A stretch of 49,681 nucleotides of DNA from an uncultured Alistipes sp. (GTDB taxonomy: Bacteria > Bacteroidota > Bacteroidia > Bacteroidales > UBA932): contig UQUN01000019.1 of NCBI GenBank assembly GCA_900544175.1, forward strand, positions 1 to 49,681, in the 5' to 3' direction. Below, one piece after another: positions 34,627 to 44,372 of the stretch (position 1 is the first letter of the stretch; every line of letters starts with the position of its first letter). The translations under genes and the position numbers were made by a program. The notes under the pieces were generated by a model. That model did no database searches. It was not told where the DNA came from and was given only the letters and a program-made list of their open reading frames with translations.

Positions 34627-36282
34627 ATGAAACGAATTTTTAACGTACTTATGATTGCCGCTGCCGGACTGATAATACAATCCTGCGGCAGTCCCAAGAA
34701 AATGGCTGAAAGCGCTGAAGAAGTATCTGTCAGCTGTAACCCCCAGGTTCTCGAAGTAGTCGCCGGCAAGATAACCGCCGATGTGACTGTCACGTTCCCT
34801 GAAGATTTCTTCCACCCCAAGGCAATGGTAGAAGTCGTTCCTGTACTTGTATACCTCGGAGGAGAAACGGCTCTTGAGCCTATAATGCTTCAGGGAGAGG
34901 ACGTTACTGAGAATTTTCAGGTAGTGCCCGAGGCCGGCGGAACCGTCAGCAAGACACTTGAGTTCGACTATACGGAAGGTGTCGAGAACTCACATCTCGA
35001 GCTGAGAATGACCGTAATCCACAAGGACAAGAGGATTCCGTTCACTGCACCCTACAAAGTAGCCGACGGAGCCAACACCACATACATGTTGGTCAAGAAC
35101 AACGGAAGTCTTGCATATGCACCTGACGCATACAAGGCTGTCATTACTGAGACAAACGAGACCCAGATCCTCTATCTGATCAACAGTGCCACTGTTCGTC
35201 CCTCACAGCTCAAGTCCGACGACATCAAGGCTTTCCAGGAGTTCCTCACCAACCTCAAGGCTGATGAGCGCAGAGAACTTGTAAGCACGGACATCATCGC
35301 CTATGCGTCACCCGACGGAAAGGAGGACTTCAACGCAGAACTCTCGGCAAGACGTGCAAAGACAGCCAGCGATGCATTCAACAAGAAGATCAACAACAAG
35401 AAGATCGACATTCCGACCACAGTCAATACGACAAACATAGATGAGGACTGGGATGGCTTCAAGGAGCTCGTATCCAACTCCAACATAGAAGACAAGGACC
35501 TTATCCTCCGCGTCCTCGAAATGTACAGCGATCCCGCTGTCCGCGAGAGAGAGATCAAGAACATGTCACAGGTCTACACCGTACTCAAGAAAGACATTCT
35601 TCCTGAGCTCCGCCGTGCAAGATTCATTGCCAATGTCGAGTTCACCAACTACACCAACGAAGAGCTTGTGGCCCTCGTGAACGACAACATAGAGATTCTG
35701 GATGAGGAAGCGCTTCTCCGCGCCGGCTCACTGCTTCAGGACGCCAACCAGAAAATCACCATTTACCAGAAAGCTGTCGAGAAGTTCAACAGCGACCGTG
35801 CAAAGATCAATCTCGGTATCGCATACCTCGTTCTGAACAAGAATGCTGAAGCCGAGAATGCCCTCGCTACCGTATCCGACAAGAACTGCGACTACTACAC
35901 CAACACTATCGGTGTCATTGCTCTCCGCAAAGGCGACAACGAGGCCGCAGCTGCCGCATTCAGCAAGTCATCTCTGAAAGAGGCCCAGTACAATCTGGCT
36001 GTCATCGACATCCTCAACGGCAACTACACTGACGCAGCCGCCAAGCTCAGCGGAGCCGGCAGCTTCAACGAGGCTCTCGTAAACATCCTTACAGGAGACC
36101 TCAACACAGCTTCAAAAGTTCTTGGAGACGCACAGTGCCAGTGCAAGAACTACCTTAAAGCCATCATCGCAGCCCGTCAGGGTAATGCCGATGCCGCAAA
36201 CGCAGCTCTGGAGATTGCATCTCAAGACGAGACCCTTGCAAAACGTGCTGAAAACGATATCGAATTCGCTAAGATCCGCTAA
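34627..36282 (+). CDS. TPR/OmpA-like lipoprotein
   Basis: 551 residues. Signal peptide II with lipobox IIQSCGSP. Residues about 30-170 form beta-rich Ig-like segments; residues about 175-320 contain an OmpA-like stretch with a peptidoglycan-binding look (IIAYASPDGKEDFNAELSAR, RAKTASDAFNKK). The C-terminal half (about 370-550) is TPR-like and alanine-rich (KINLGIAYLVLNKNAEAENA, YNLAVIDILNGNYTDAAAKL). Proteins of this layout are widespread and abundant in Bacteroidales; probably an outer-membrane structural lipoprotein. It stands alone and ends at a strong terminator. Confidence 0.8.
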   Translation: MKRIFNVLMIAAAGLIIQSCGSPKKMAESAEEVSVSCNPQVLEVVAGKITADVTVTFPEDFFHPKAMVEVVPVLVYLGGETALEPIMLQGEDVTENFQVVPEAGGTVSKTLEFDYTEGVENSHLELRMTVIHKDKRIPFTAPYKVADGANTTYMLVKNNGSLAYAPDAYKAVITETNETQILYLINSATVRPSQLKSDDIKAFQEFLTNLKADERRELVSTDIIAYASPDGKEDFNAELSARRAKTASDAFNKKINNKKIDIPTTVNTTNIDEDWDGFKELVSNSNIEDKDLILRVLEMYSDPAVREREIKNMSQVYTVLKKDILPELRRARFIANVEFTNYTNEELVALVNDNIEILDEEALLRAGSLLQDANQKITIYQKAVEKFNSDRAKINLGIAYLVLNKNAEAENALATVSDKNCDYYTNTIGVIALRKGDNEAAAAAFSKSSLKEAQYNLAVIDILNGNYTDAAAKLSGAGSFNEALVNILTGDLNTASKVLGDAQCQCKNYLKAIIAARQGNADAANAALEIASQDETLAKRAENDIEFAKIR

Positions 36283-36304
36283 CACACGAAACACTATAAA
36301 CCTG

Positions 36305-36335
36305 AAGGGCGCGTCGGCAGATGCGCCCTTTTTTT
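36305..36335 (+). terminator. Rho-independent terminator
   Basis: Perfect 8-base-pair stem AAGGGCGC/GCGCCCTT with a 10-base loop, followed by seven T residues. It is 22 bases after the TPR lipoprotein stop. Confidence 0.9.
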
Positions 36336-36640
36336 ATCAAGTCGACGACAGCCTTGCATCATGGTCATGACAGCCGGATACCGGCGTACCGGTTCCGCAG
36401 GTGCCCATTTTTCGGCCTTACCGGTTCACCTGCGAAGGAGAGTGGAAACAGAAAGGGCGATACAGGCTTGTCTGGTGGTGGTCAGTAAAGAATGCATGTC
36501 GGCAGGACTGCGGCCCTGAGTCCGGCCTTTGCAACAGCATACGCCCGAAATATCGTCATCAACAATACTCCGGGCGAATAAAAAAGAAATCGGCTGCAAC
36601 CTGAAATATTGCAACCGAATATCATTCTGCATTATGCAAA
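36336..36640. other. Intergenic region without a recognisable gene
   Basis: Contains an inverted repeat CGCAGGTG/CACCTGCG (36396-36403 and 36427-36434) and a GGTTGCA-type repeat near 36595-36616. Open frames here show no coding signature. It lies between the 3' ends of convergent genes. Confidence 0.45.
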
Positions 36641-36644
36641 AGAA

Positions 36645-36674
36645 GCCGACCCCAAAATCCTCTTTTGGGCCGGC
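36645..36674 (-). terminator. Terminator of the BACON lipoprotein operon
   Basis: Read on the minus strand, GCCGGCCCAAAA pairs with TTTTGGGGTCGGC around a short loop and is followed by a T-rich CTTCTTTT. Confidence 0.7.
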
Positions 36675-36705
36675 CTCTCATCCAACTCATAAATAATACC
36701 TGTGC

Positions 36706-38466
36706 CTACTGCGCGGCTTTCCAGGCATTGTAATACTGGTCGAAGAGCTCAAAATCCTGCTCACCCTCGAACACGTACCAAGATTCAGCAAATGCCTTTC
36801 CAGGATTGCCTTCAGCATCCATACCCACAAGGAACAGTGTTATGCTCCAGTCGCATGTGATGAAGAAAGCAGGATCATCCTTGTATACAATATTGTTTTT
36901 CTCGACTATGGTATCGTACAAGTCATCAACCATCCAAGTAAGGTCGCCGTCCATTGTATGCCAGTAAGCACCTGCTGCATTGTCGCTGTAGGATGTAAGC
37001 TCAACCACTCCGACATACGGCTTGTCACCTGCGAACTCGGAATATGCCGGGTTGTAGGCAATCAAATCGCTGACAGCCCAGAAATGGGTGATAGCACCTT
37101 CAACCACAGCCGGTTCCAGAACAGGTGCCAGCGTCTTGAAGTCAGTAACCGTGAGAGGTGTCGTGGGCTTTTCGTCATTCGGGTTCACTCCGAATACCAC
37201 AAGCTGGTAATCCGTTTCCTCCTGCAGAGAACCTATTGTAACATCATTGACCTCAGTATTGACAAGATGCGTAAAGAGAGCCGATCCGCAGTCCCATATC
37301 AGTTCCATCATAATATCATAATCAGACCACTCCGGCTGAGCAAAATCAGCGTCTATCACCTGATACAGATAATATCCCTCGCCGGAAGGATGGATCGAGA
37401 AAGTAACGCTTCTGGTATCAGGTGTCACCTCTACATCAAATGTAATGGCCTCCGGTCTGGTCTCGAACTCCGGTCCCCAGAAGAAATCCGTAAGATACTC
37501 GCCAGTGGCGGGATCAACGCCGACTGCCAGGGTAAAATAGTGCGTCGAGAAGGAAAGATTCTCTACAACTACATCATAGTCATAGTCGCCTGCTAAGAGG
37601 AAGCCATCGAGGTCACCGGCAGCGTTCTCTTCAAGGTAACTTGTACACCATTCCTCTACATTTTCCTTTCCGCCTACAGCATCAAGCTCACTCTGAGTGA
37701 GATATGCAGTAAACCATCTCAGATCATCATAAGCCGAGCTGGCCTTGATACGGGCTGTCGTAGGAAGAATTTCAGACACCTCTATCACAAATGCGTCAGG
37801 ATACATCTCCCCTGACTGGTTTACCGCAACTTCAGCTGTCACCTCAGTCCCCATATAGGCATAGTGAAGGATAACTTTCCCGTTTCTGAGTTCTCCGGAC
37901 TCATTGGCAGCAACACTGAATGCGACTGTCCCTTCAACCGCATAGTCAATACCTGTGATCCACTCATCCTCCGAAGTCGCTGTAAATTCACCGCCATCGA
38001 CCGGGTTTGAGAGTGTATAGGTCACAGACATCTCACCACCGTCGACAGGAACTTCGATACTCGGCTGGTCAGGCACAATGACGGGAGACGAACCTTTCGC
38101 ACTCTGTATCACTTTGACTGTAGCGGTCTGCTCTCCGGAGTCATAGGTATAGCAGACTGTAATTTCTGCATTTCTCTCTGCCTCCTCCTCATTCTGATCA
38201 ACCGTAAAGCTTACAGTTCCGTCTTCGGACGTATTGATTCCGCTGATCCAGGAAGCCTCACCGGCATCTGCCGTCACGACAGCACCTTCTACAGGATTCT
38301 CTACACTGTACGTGAAAGAGTAGGTTCCTCCTACCTCAGGAACCAGTATATCGCCTTCAGTAGTCACACTGAAAACAGGCTCAAGTGTTTCCTCTGTCTG
38401 ATTGCAACCGGACAGACACAACATTGCAGCAAAGATGACTGCAGATAATTTTACGAAAAGTTTCAT
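36706..38466 (-). CDS. BACON-domain surface lipoprotein, two BACON and fibronectin-like domains
   Basis: 586 residues. Signal peptide II with lipobox CLSGCNQ. Two BACON domains follow (about 30-120, SWISGINTSEDGTVSFTVDQ; and about 130-215, WITGIDYAVEGTVAFSVAAN). Residues about 220-450 show two fibronectin-like beta-sandwiches (ILPTTARIKASSAYDDLRWF, YFTLAVGVDPATGEY; SVTFSIHPSGEGYYLYQVID). BACON domains usually bind carbohydrate or act as spacers. It is the last of three adjacent lipoproteins with gaps of 8 and 35 bases, so one operon. No enzymatic motif is seen. Confidence 0.85.
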   Translation of the reverse strand: MKLFVKLSAVIFAAMLCLSGCNQTEETLEPVFSVTTEGDILVPEVGGTYSFTYSVENPVEGAVVTADAGEASWISGINTSEDGTVSFTVDQNEEEAERNAEITVCYTYDSGEQTATVKVIQSAKGSSPVIVPDQPSIEVPVDGGEMSVTYTLSNPVDGGEFTATSEDEWITGIDYAVEGTVAFSVAANESGELRNGKVILHYAYMGTEVTAEVAVNQSGEMYPDAFVIEVSEILPTTARIKASSAYDDLRWFTAYLTQSELDAVGGKENVEEWCTSYLEENAAGDLDGFLLAGDYDYDVVVENLSFSTHYFTLAVGVDPATGEYLTDFFWGPEFETRPEAITFDVEVTPDTRSVTFSIHPSGEGYYLYQVIDADFAQPEWSDYDIMMELIWDCGSALFTHLVNTEVNDVTIGSLQEETDYQLVVFGVNPNDEKPTTPLTVTDFKTLAPVLEPAVVEGAITHFWAVSDLIAYNPAYSEFAGDKPYVGVVELTSYSDNAAGAYWHTMDGDLTWMVDDLYDTIVEKNNIVYKDDPAFFITCDWSITLFLVGMDAEGNPGKAFAESWYVFEGEQDFELFDQYYNAWKAAQ

Positions 38467-38474
38467 AAGCTGTA

Positions 38475-40301
38475 TTAATTAAGATTATTAATGTTCAACC
38501 TGACGGCCTGCTCCTCCGCCGCTCTGAGGGGGACAATGGATGCCTCCGAGGTAGTATAGTCCAATGTCCTTACATTACCTGACCAATGGCCACTCCATGT
38601 GTGCCCTTTGTCATCAAGGAAACTGAATGTGAACTCATAGGTGCCGTCTCCATTGTTTACGATATCAAGGTCTCCGGACATCGCAGGCGCATACTCCACA
38701 TAGTATCCGTTATCGTCCCTGCCTCCCAGATAGATAGTGCCCGAAAGGGAGCCGTCATAAGCCGAGAGCGCTCCGCACTGGTACTCTCCAGGACCGGGAT
38801 AAAGTTCAGTGGCAGCCGTATAGGTGCCTGTCACAAAGCCCTGATCAAATGGAACATTCTCAGATACTATCTCAATGTTCACGCCATCTCCTCCGGAAGT
38901 CGCAGGACTGATGGTTATGTTCCACTGCATTCCTCCTGTACGGAAATAGTCTCCGTAACATGAAGCAGTAACAGTAGCTCCCTCAAGATCCAGCTCTTTG
39001 TCTTCCGTAAGAGTGGAGAACGGTCCTGGAACCCCAATTACATCAAGAGCCCCGTCATAATTACAGGTCACGGTATAGCCGGTCTCCATCTCTATAGTAC
39101 AGGTCACGGTATAGCCTCCGTTGCCATTGTCCACAATATCCATGCTGCCTGATTTCACAAGCGCATAGTTGGTAGCGTCTCCTGTCATCTCCGTCACATA
39201 GGATCCGGATGCTATCAGGTCCTCGATAAGCCACTCGCCAGGAGTGATCTGCAACGGTTCGCCGGCAGGAGACACGACAGTGTAGTTTCCTGCCGTGATC
39301 TTTCCGTCATAATCATAATGCATAAACGCATCCAGCGTGAGAATTGCTCCAGGAGGCTCCGGAAGACCGACAGCCGACAAACTCATGTCAGTAAATGACA
39401 ACTGTACTTCCATTATTCCTTCATTCTGGCTGCCGGCTACATATACTGCCTCTCCGAATGATGCCTCTATCTCTATATCGTGCTGAATGCCGGGGAAGAC
39501 ATCTTCCTCATGCCACTCGATATATTCGGTCGGACCACTGTATGATACAAAATGATACCCGCCCTCAGTGTCAAGCAGGACAGCCTCCATTACGATGGAC
39601 TCGCCCTCGTACGACACTGTCAGAGTACCTTCCGAGAAAACAGACTCGTACAGATAGTTACCGCTCGCGTCCGTTTTGAATCCGTTCGAATAATCCGAGG
39701 AGAATGTCATGGCTGTCGTCGTATTGGGCTTGCCTATTGTATAAGTTCCGGCCGGGATAGAAGGCTTGCCTCCTTCAGGTGCCGGCGCATAGATATCGAA
39801 AAGATAATAAGTGCCTCCTGCCTGAGGCTCCTCATTCACGAACGGCATGTCGGAAAGCCATGTATAGTACCTGTGCTCACCGTCGTCACCGAAGAAGTCT
39901 CCATAATACGTAGAAGTGAACACTGTTGCGTCAAGCGCATAGCTGCTTGCGCTCTGGATAAGGTTGATCTGCTTGCTCTCAACGGTTCCGCCGCCGTAGG
40001 TGTAATCGATGGTTATAACAGAACTCCGTTCCTCCATCGTGCCGTTCGCATCCACGACAAATGAAAGCCTTGTATCTGAATCGTAACTCGGCTCGGATAT
40101 CCATTCGACATCGGAATAGGCGGATACGGTCCCACCGTCCACAGCATTCACTACTCCATACACAATCTCCACCTTGCCGCCGGCAGGTGAAACGATTACA
40201 TTACCGTCATCAAGTAAAGAGATGGATGGTGCATTTCCTGTATTTCTGTCGCATGCCGCAAACAGAAGCAGAAAGAAAACAATTGGGAAAAATCTCTTCA
40301 T
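38475..40301 (-). CDS. BACON-domain surface lipoprotein with three repeated C-terminal modules
   Basis: 608 residues. Lipobox LLFAACDRN. One BACON domain (about 25-115, SVEWISEPSYDSDTRL-like pattern as VEWISEPSYDSDTRL) is followed by three copies of a beta-rich module of about 140 residues. Each copy has an early YGDYF or HYDYDGKI turn, a GTYT/GNYT turn and a closing D-x-x-G-(H/Y) strand plus an S/N-Y-x-G or WSG strand. The same module end is found in the remnant at 28765. Middle gene of the lipoprotein operon. Role unknown; surface adhesion or glycan capture would fit. Confidence 0.8.
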   Translation of the reverse strand: MKRFFPIVFFLLLFAACDRNTGNAPSISLLDDGNVIVSPAGGKVEIVYGVVNAVDGGTVSAYSDVEWISEPSYDSDTRLSFVVDANGTMEERSSVITIDYTYGGGTVESKQINLIQSASSYALDATVFTSTYYGDFFGDDGEHRYYTWLSDMPFVNEEPQAGGTYYLFDIYAPAPEGGKPSIPAGTYTIGKPNTTTAMTFSSDYSNGFKTDASGNYLYESVFSEGTLTVSYEGESIVMEAVLLDTEGGYHFVSYSGPTEYIEWHEEDVFPGIQHDIEIEASFGEAVYVAGSQNEGIMEVQLSFTDMSLSAVGLPEPPGAILTLDAFMHYDYDGKITAGNYTVVSPAGEPLQITPGEWLIEDLIASGSYVTEMTGDATNYALVKSGSMDIVDNGNGGYTVTCTIEMETGYTVTCNYDGALDVIGVPGPFSTLTEDKELDLEGATVTASCYGDYFRTGGMQWNITISPATSGGDGVNIEIVSENVPFDQGFVTGTYTAATELYPGPGEYQCGALSAYDGSLSGTIYLGGRDDNGYYVEYAPAMSGDLDIVNNGDGTYEFTFSFLDDKGHTWSGHWSGNVRTLDYTTSEASIVPLRAAEEQAVRLNINNLN

Positions 40302-40336
40302 TTCTTGTAAAACTTGTTGAATTTAAGTCTACTCTA

Positions 40337-41176
40337 TCAGTTTTCTACAAAAGATTCGCTTGTCACGGCCTTCACATAATGAGTCGTGCCGAATATGTCC
40401 GTTATTCTGGCCTCATAGGTATAGACATCACCGTCACTGGACACGGTAAGGGTCGAGCCCTCCTCGTAGTTTCCGAAATCTCCGAAGAAGCCATCCTCGT
40501 CCAGCTGATACCACCATGAGCTGTTGTCAAATGTGAAGGGAACAGGATTGTCTCTTGTAGCAACATACTCGTAAACGCCGTCCTGAGGATAATTAGCCCT
40601 ATTGCTCAGCGGATTACTGTAAAGGACGAACATATACTGCGATGCTCCGTACTGTAAGGAGCCGTCTACAAAAGGCATGTCGGAAAGGTATACCATGAAC
40701 TTGTTGTACCCGTCACCGACAGTTCCGCTATATACGCCGTAAAAATACGCCTCTCCGATATTGACATCATACGACATCGGTACAGGCTCCTGATATATCA
40801 GAGTCTCATTCTGGACAGTATCCTCCCCGTAAAAATAAACCAGTCTCATGACCGACGTCCTGGGGATATCACGTGTATTCTCCTGAACATCGAAACTGAT
40901 CTCTCCTTCGACGTCGCTGTTGACACCGGTTATCCAACTGTCGTCACAAAGAGCTGTCACCACACCTCCTTCCACCGGGTTACTTATAGAATATTCCAAC
41001 ACGGCGGAGCCTTCAGTCGAAGGCACAACGAGAGTGTCCTCCACAACAATCACAGGTTTGACTGTAGTCGAACCGTTGTCCTCACCGGAAGTTCCCTCAC
41101 AACCGGAAATTACTGTCGCCAAAACAGCGGACAGAATACAAAAACTGAAAATCGCACTTCTTTTTTCCATATACAA
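40337..41176 (-). CDS. BACON-domain surface lipoprotein, short
   Basis: 279 residues. Signal with lipobox VISGCEG. One BACON domain (about 45-130, SWITGVNSDVEGEISFDVQE) is followed by one copy of the module seen in the neighbour (EAYFYGVYSGTVGDGYNKFM ... LTVSSDGDVYTYEARITDIF). It is the first gene of the three-lipoprotein operon, 103 bases downstream of ppx. That gap has an AT-rich stretch but no clean consensus promoter. Confidence 0.82.
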   Translation of the reverse strand: MYMEKRSAIFSFCILSAVLATVISGCEGTSGEDNGSTTVKPVIVVEDTLVVPSTEGSAVLEYSISNPVEGGVVTALCDDSWITGVNSDVEGEISFDVQENTRDIPRTSVMRLVYFYGEDTVQNETLIYQEPVPMSYDVNIGEAYFYGVYSGTVGDGYNKFMVYLSDMPFVDGSLQYGASQYMFVLYSNPLSNRANYPQDGVYEYVATRDNPVPFTFDNSSWWYQLDEDGFFGDFGNYEEGSTLTVSSDGDVYTYEARITDIFGTTHYVKAVTSESFVEN

Positions 41177-41279
41177 AAAGTTTTGTGCAATTATAATTAT
41201 TATATTCTGAATTCCCGTCTCTTCCCCGCAAGTAATATTTCCGGATTAATAAATCAGGAAAATATAGGAAAAACGCATG

Positions 41280-42218
41280 TCAGACACCTAATCCGGCCAG
41301 ATGCTTCGTGTACAGACCGTCTATTATTCCATCTGAAAGACCTATCACGGGGACATATATATAGGACGCTCCCGTGAGCGACACGACAGTCAGGAATATC
41401 TCTCCTGCCGGCACTATGACATCCGCCCTGTCGGCTTTCAGTCCATATTCATCCATTCTCTGACGCACAGACATGGACTTGAGTCTTTCGTGCAGGACTT
41501 TCAGCGAGGCCACGCTCATACGGGGCAGACGCCTGTCACGGGGCTCTATCAATTTGTACAGTTTGTTGATATTACCGCCTGAGCCTATTATGTTGATTCC
41601 CGGATATGAAGCCGCAAGATCCTCGAGGTCGGAGCGGAAGCGCATCCATTCCCCTTCTGACACCGAGTCGTTCAGCATACGGACAGTACCGATATTATAG
41701 GACTTCGAACATATAAGATCACCATCAGCCAGAAGATTTATCTCGGTACTGCCGCCTCCTACATCCACATACATATAATTGCCTTTATAGCCCCGTATGT
41801 TCTCGATGTGGTTGTTGTATATCATCCTGGCCTCCTCCTGTCCGTCGATAATCTCGATATTGATTCCAGTCTTCCTGACGACTTCCTTTATTATCTCCTT
41901 CCGGTTAGACGCATCGCGCATTGCGGATGTGGCGCAGGCACGGTAGTCCGACACATTGTATATCTTCATCAGCTGCCTGTAGGACTTCATAAGACGCACC
42001 AGGTCCTTCCTTTTCCTGTCAGATATCCTGCCTCCGTTGGAAAACACATCGAAACCAAGCCTAAGCGGCACCCTGAGAAGGAGTACCTTCGTGAAATGCG
42101 GCTGCATCCCGTCCTCGAGCTGCTTTATAAGCAGACGTACTGCATTTGAACCTATGTCAATAGCCGCATACGTGACTAAATGATCTCTGTACTCAACCAT
42201 CGCTTCTTCCATGTTCAT
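41280..42218 (-). CDS. ppx: Exopolyphosphatase/pppGpp phosphohydrolase, Ppx/GppA family
   Basis: 312 residues. The ASKHA-fold signatures are present: AAIDIGSNAVRLLI at the start, then YRACATSAMRDASN, YMYVDVGGGSTEIN and IIGSGGNINKLYKL. It hydrolyses polyphosphate (or pppGpp). It is shorter than E. coli Ppx (about 510 residues) because it lacks the C-terminal HD-like domain, which is usual for Bacteroidota members. It starts 6 bases after the ppk1 stop, so the two are co-transcribed, giving polyphosphate synthesis and breakdown together. Confidence 0.93.
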   Translation of the reverse strand: MNMEEAMVEYRDHLVTYAAIDIGSNAVRLLIKQLEDGMQPHFTKVLLLRVPLRLGFDVFSNGGRISDRKRKDLVRLMKSYRQLMKIYNVSDYRACATSAMRDASNRKEIIKEVVRKTGINIEIIDGQEEARMIYNNHIENIRGYKGNYMYVDVGGGSTEINLLADGDLICSKSYNIGTVRMLNDSVSEGEWMRFRSDLEDLAASYPGINIIGSGGNINKLYKLIEPRDRRLPRMSVASLKVLHERLKSMSVRQRMDEYGLKADRADVIVPAGEIFLTVVSLTGASYIYVPVIGLSDGIIDGLYTKHLAGLGV

Positions 42219-42224
42219 CAGTAT

Positions 42225-44318
42225 TTAAAACATTGACACATCATACATGCACTCCTTTTCCTCCAGACCCTTGTAATAACTGTACAGCGCTTCCTGAGAG
42301 CCTGTATCGAGCGGATCGTCACATGTCCACGGCAGGTTGCGGCCCGTCCCGTCAACAACACGTCCCTGCCTTACATCACGCAGCGCATACTCGACTATCC
42401 TCTTCATTTCCTGCTTGATTGCCGGATCATAGACAGGAGTGACAACTTCTATCCGGTTGTCGAGGTTGCGGGGCATCCAGTCCGCCGATCCCAAATAGAC
42501 CTTTTCCGCTCCACCGGCCGCAAAGACAAATATCCTGGAGTGCTCCAGATACCGGTCGATGATTCCGTTTATCCTCATATGGCAGTTCTCCGGAAGCTTG
42601 TCCGTGACAAGAGAGCAGTTACCGCGCACGGATAAATCGACCTCCACTCCGGCATATACCGCCTCGTAAAGTTTGTCCACCATCACTGGATCCGTTATGT
42701 GGTTGATCTTTATCTTTATATATGCCGGCTTGCCATTCTTCTTATTACGTATCTCAGTATTGATGAGAGAGATAAAGTGGGATTTCATATCGTTCGGAGA
42801 GACCAGCAGCTCTTTGAAACGTATCTGCGCGTAAGGCTTCTCGATAAAATCGAAGACCTTTCCGACCTCGTCCACTATCCTCGCACATGACGTCATCAGT
42901 ATGCAGTCGGTATACGCCTTCGCATTGCCTTCATGAAAGTTGCCGGTGCTGATGCAGGCTATGTCACTGCCTCGTTTTGTACCTATATGAAGTACCTTCG
43001 AATGGACCTTGAGCCCTTCTACCCCGAATATCACCTTTACTCCTGCATCTTCGAGTTTCTGAGACCACTGGATGTTGGACTCCTCATCAAAGCGGGCCAG
43101 CAGTTCTATGACGACAGTGACTTTCTTCCCGTTTCTGGCAGCAGCTATGAGTGCTCGGACCACCTTTGACTCTTTCGCCAGACGGTACAGGGTTATCTTT
43201 ATACTTTTGACATTACGGCTGGTGGCCGCTTCATGAAGAACACGTATGAATGAATCGAAACTGTGATAGGGAACATGCAGAAAACGGTCCTGTCTGACAA
43301 TGCGCTCGAGGAGACTGCCAGGGGCCTCCATGGACGAACGCCTTATCGGAGGGAGCGGAGGATACCGCAATGAACTGTCACCGAAAGAAGGGAAACGCAT
43401 AAGGTCCTTATGGTTCTGGTACCTTCCGCCACGGATGACAGTGTCCCTGTCCCCAAGATCCAGCTTGCCAAGCACCCTTCTCACCAGGTCATCGGGCATC
43501 TCCTCATCATAGATAAAGCGTAACGGCTCACCTTTACGCCTTGTCTTCAGAGCTTTAGCGATCTTTTGCAAAAATCCGGCACGCTGGTCGTTGTCTATTT
43601 CCATCTCGGCGTCACGTGTAAACTTGAACGTGAAAGCGCTGAATGATGTGAAGCCGTTGCCTTCGAACACCTTCGGCAGGCAACAGCGTACCACATCATC
43701 TATATACATTATATAGGCCGATCCATTCTTGTCCGGAAGCCTCACGAATCTGCCGCAGTTCCGCACCGGAAGACTGAAATACGCATAGTCGAAAACATTC
43801 TTTCCGGACTCTGTCTGACGGCATGCCTTGACTGCCAAATATATCTTCTCATCCGTCTCATAGTCAAGATGTCTTACGGCAGAAAGCCATATCGGAACAA
43901 TAAAACCGTCTATCTTGTCCTGATAATAGTCCCTGATGAACTGTTTCTGCTCCTCATCAGCCTCGACATCGGATATTATATGGATATTGCTGTCCGCCAG
44001 AGCACTGTTAACCTGCCTGACTGCAAGCTCGAAATCCCTTACATATCTGTTGTTGATACGGTTGAGCTGCTTGACGACATCCGCTGCGTGCCTTGCTTCC
44101 TTAAGCCCCGCTTTTCCGTCCCACTCGGCTATACGGTTCTGGGAAGCTACCCGGACTCTGAAAAACTCATCCAGGTTGTTGGAGTAGATACCTAAGAAAT
44201 TAAGGCGCTCCAGCAAGGGCACACTGTCCTTGCACGCTTCCTGCAGAACCCTTCTGTTAAAATACATCCAGCTGACATCTCTCTCGAGATACGGCCTTGA
44301 CTCTTTCTTTTTCCCCAT
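42225..44318 (-). CDS. ppk1: Polyphosphate kinase 1
   Basis: About 697 residues, the usual length. The N-terminal domain opens YLERDVSWMYFNRRVLQEA and NFLGIYSNNLDEFFRVRV. The two active-site histidines are visible: one in GLKVHSKVLHI (about 439) and one in RYLEHSRIFVF (about 593). It forms polyphosphate from ATP at the membrane or nucleoid. The start is taken at ATG 44318 (MGKKKES); ATG 44324 and TTG 44327 are alternatives. It is first in an operon with ppx. The 22-base palindrome upstream (44350-44371) may control it. Confidence 0.95.
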   Translation of the reverse strand: MGKKKESRPYLERDVSWMYFNRRVLQEACKDSVPLLERLNFLGIYSNNLDEFFRVRVASQNRIAEWDGKAGLKEARHAADVVKQLNRINNRYVRDFELAVRQVNSALADSNIHIISDVEADEEQKQFIRDYYQDKIDGFIVPIWLSAVRHLDYETDEKIYLAVKACRQTESGKNVFDYAYFSLPVRNCGRFVRLPDKNGSAYIMYIDDVVRCCLPKVFEGNGFTSFSAFTFKFTRDAEMEIDNDQRAGFLQKIAKALKTRRKGEPLRFIYDEEMPDDLVRRVLGKLDLGDRDTVIRGGRYQNHKDLMRFPSFGDSSLRYPPLPPIRRSSMEAPGSLLERIVRQDRFLHVPYHSFDSFIRVLHEAATSRNVKSIKITLYRLAKESKVVRALIAAARNGKKVTVVIELLARFDEESNIQWSQKLEDAGVKVIFGVEGLKVHSKVLHIGTKRGSDIACISTGNFHEGNAKAYTDCILMTSCARIVDEVGKVFDFIEKPYAQIRFKELLVSPNDMKSHFISLINTEIRNKKNGKPAYIKIKINHITDPVMVDKLYEAVYAGVEVDLSVRGNCSLVTDKLPENCHMRINGIIDRYLEHSRIFVFAAGGAEKVYLGSADWMPRNLDNRIEVVTPVYDPAIKQEMKRIVEYALRDVRQGRVVDGTGRNLPWTCDDPLDTGSQEALYSYYKGLEEKECMYDVSMF

Positions 44319-44349
44319 TATCATCAAATTTCGCGCAATTTAATGATAA

Positions 44350-44371
44350 TTTGTTACATAAATGTGACAAA
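44350..44371. promoter_or_regulatory. Palindrome upstream of ppk1-ppx
   Basis: TTTGTTACAT, two bases, then ATGTGACAAA: arms pair with one mismatch over 10 bases. It lies directly after the subtilase stop and 32 bases before ppk1. It could be an operator for a CRP/FNR-type dimer or a weak terminator. Confidence 0.45.
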
Positions 44372-44372
44372 A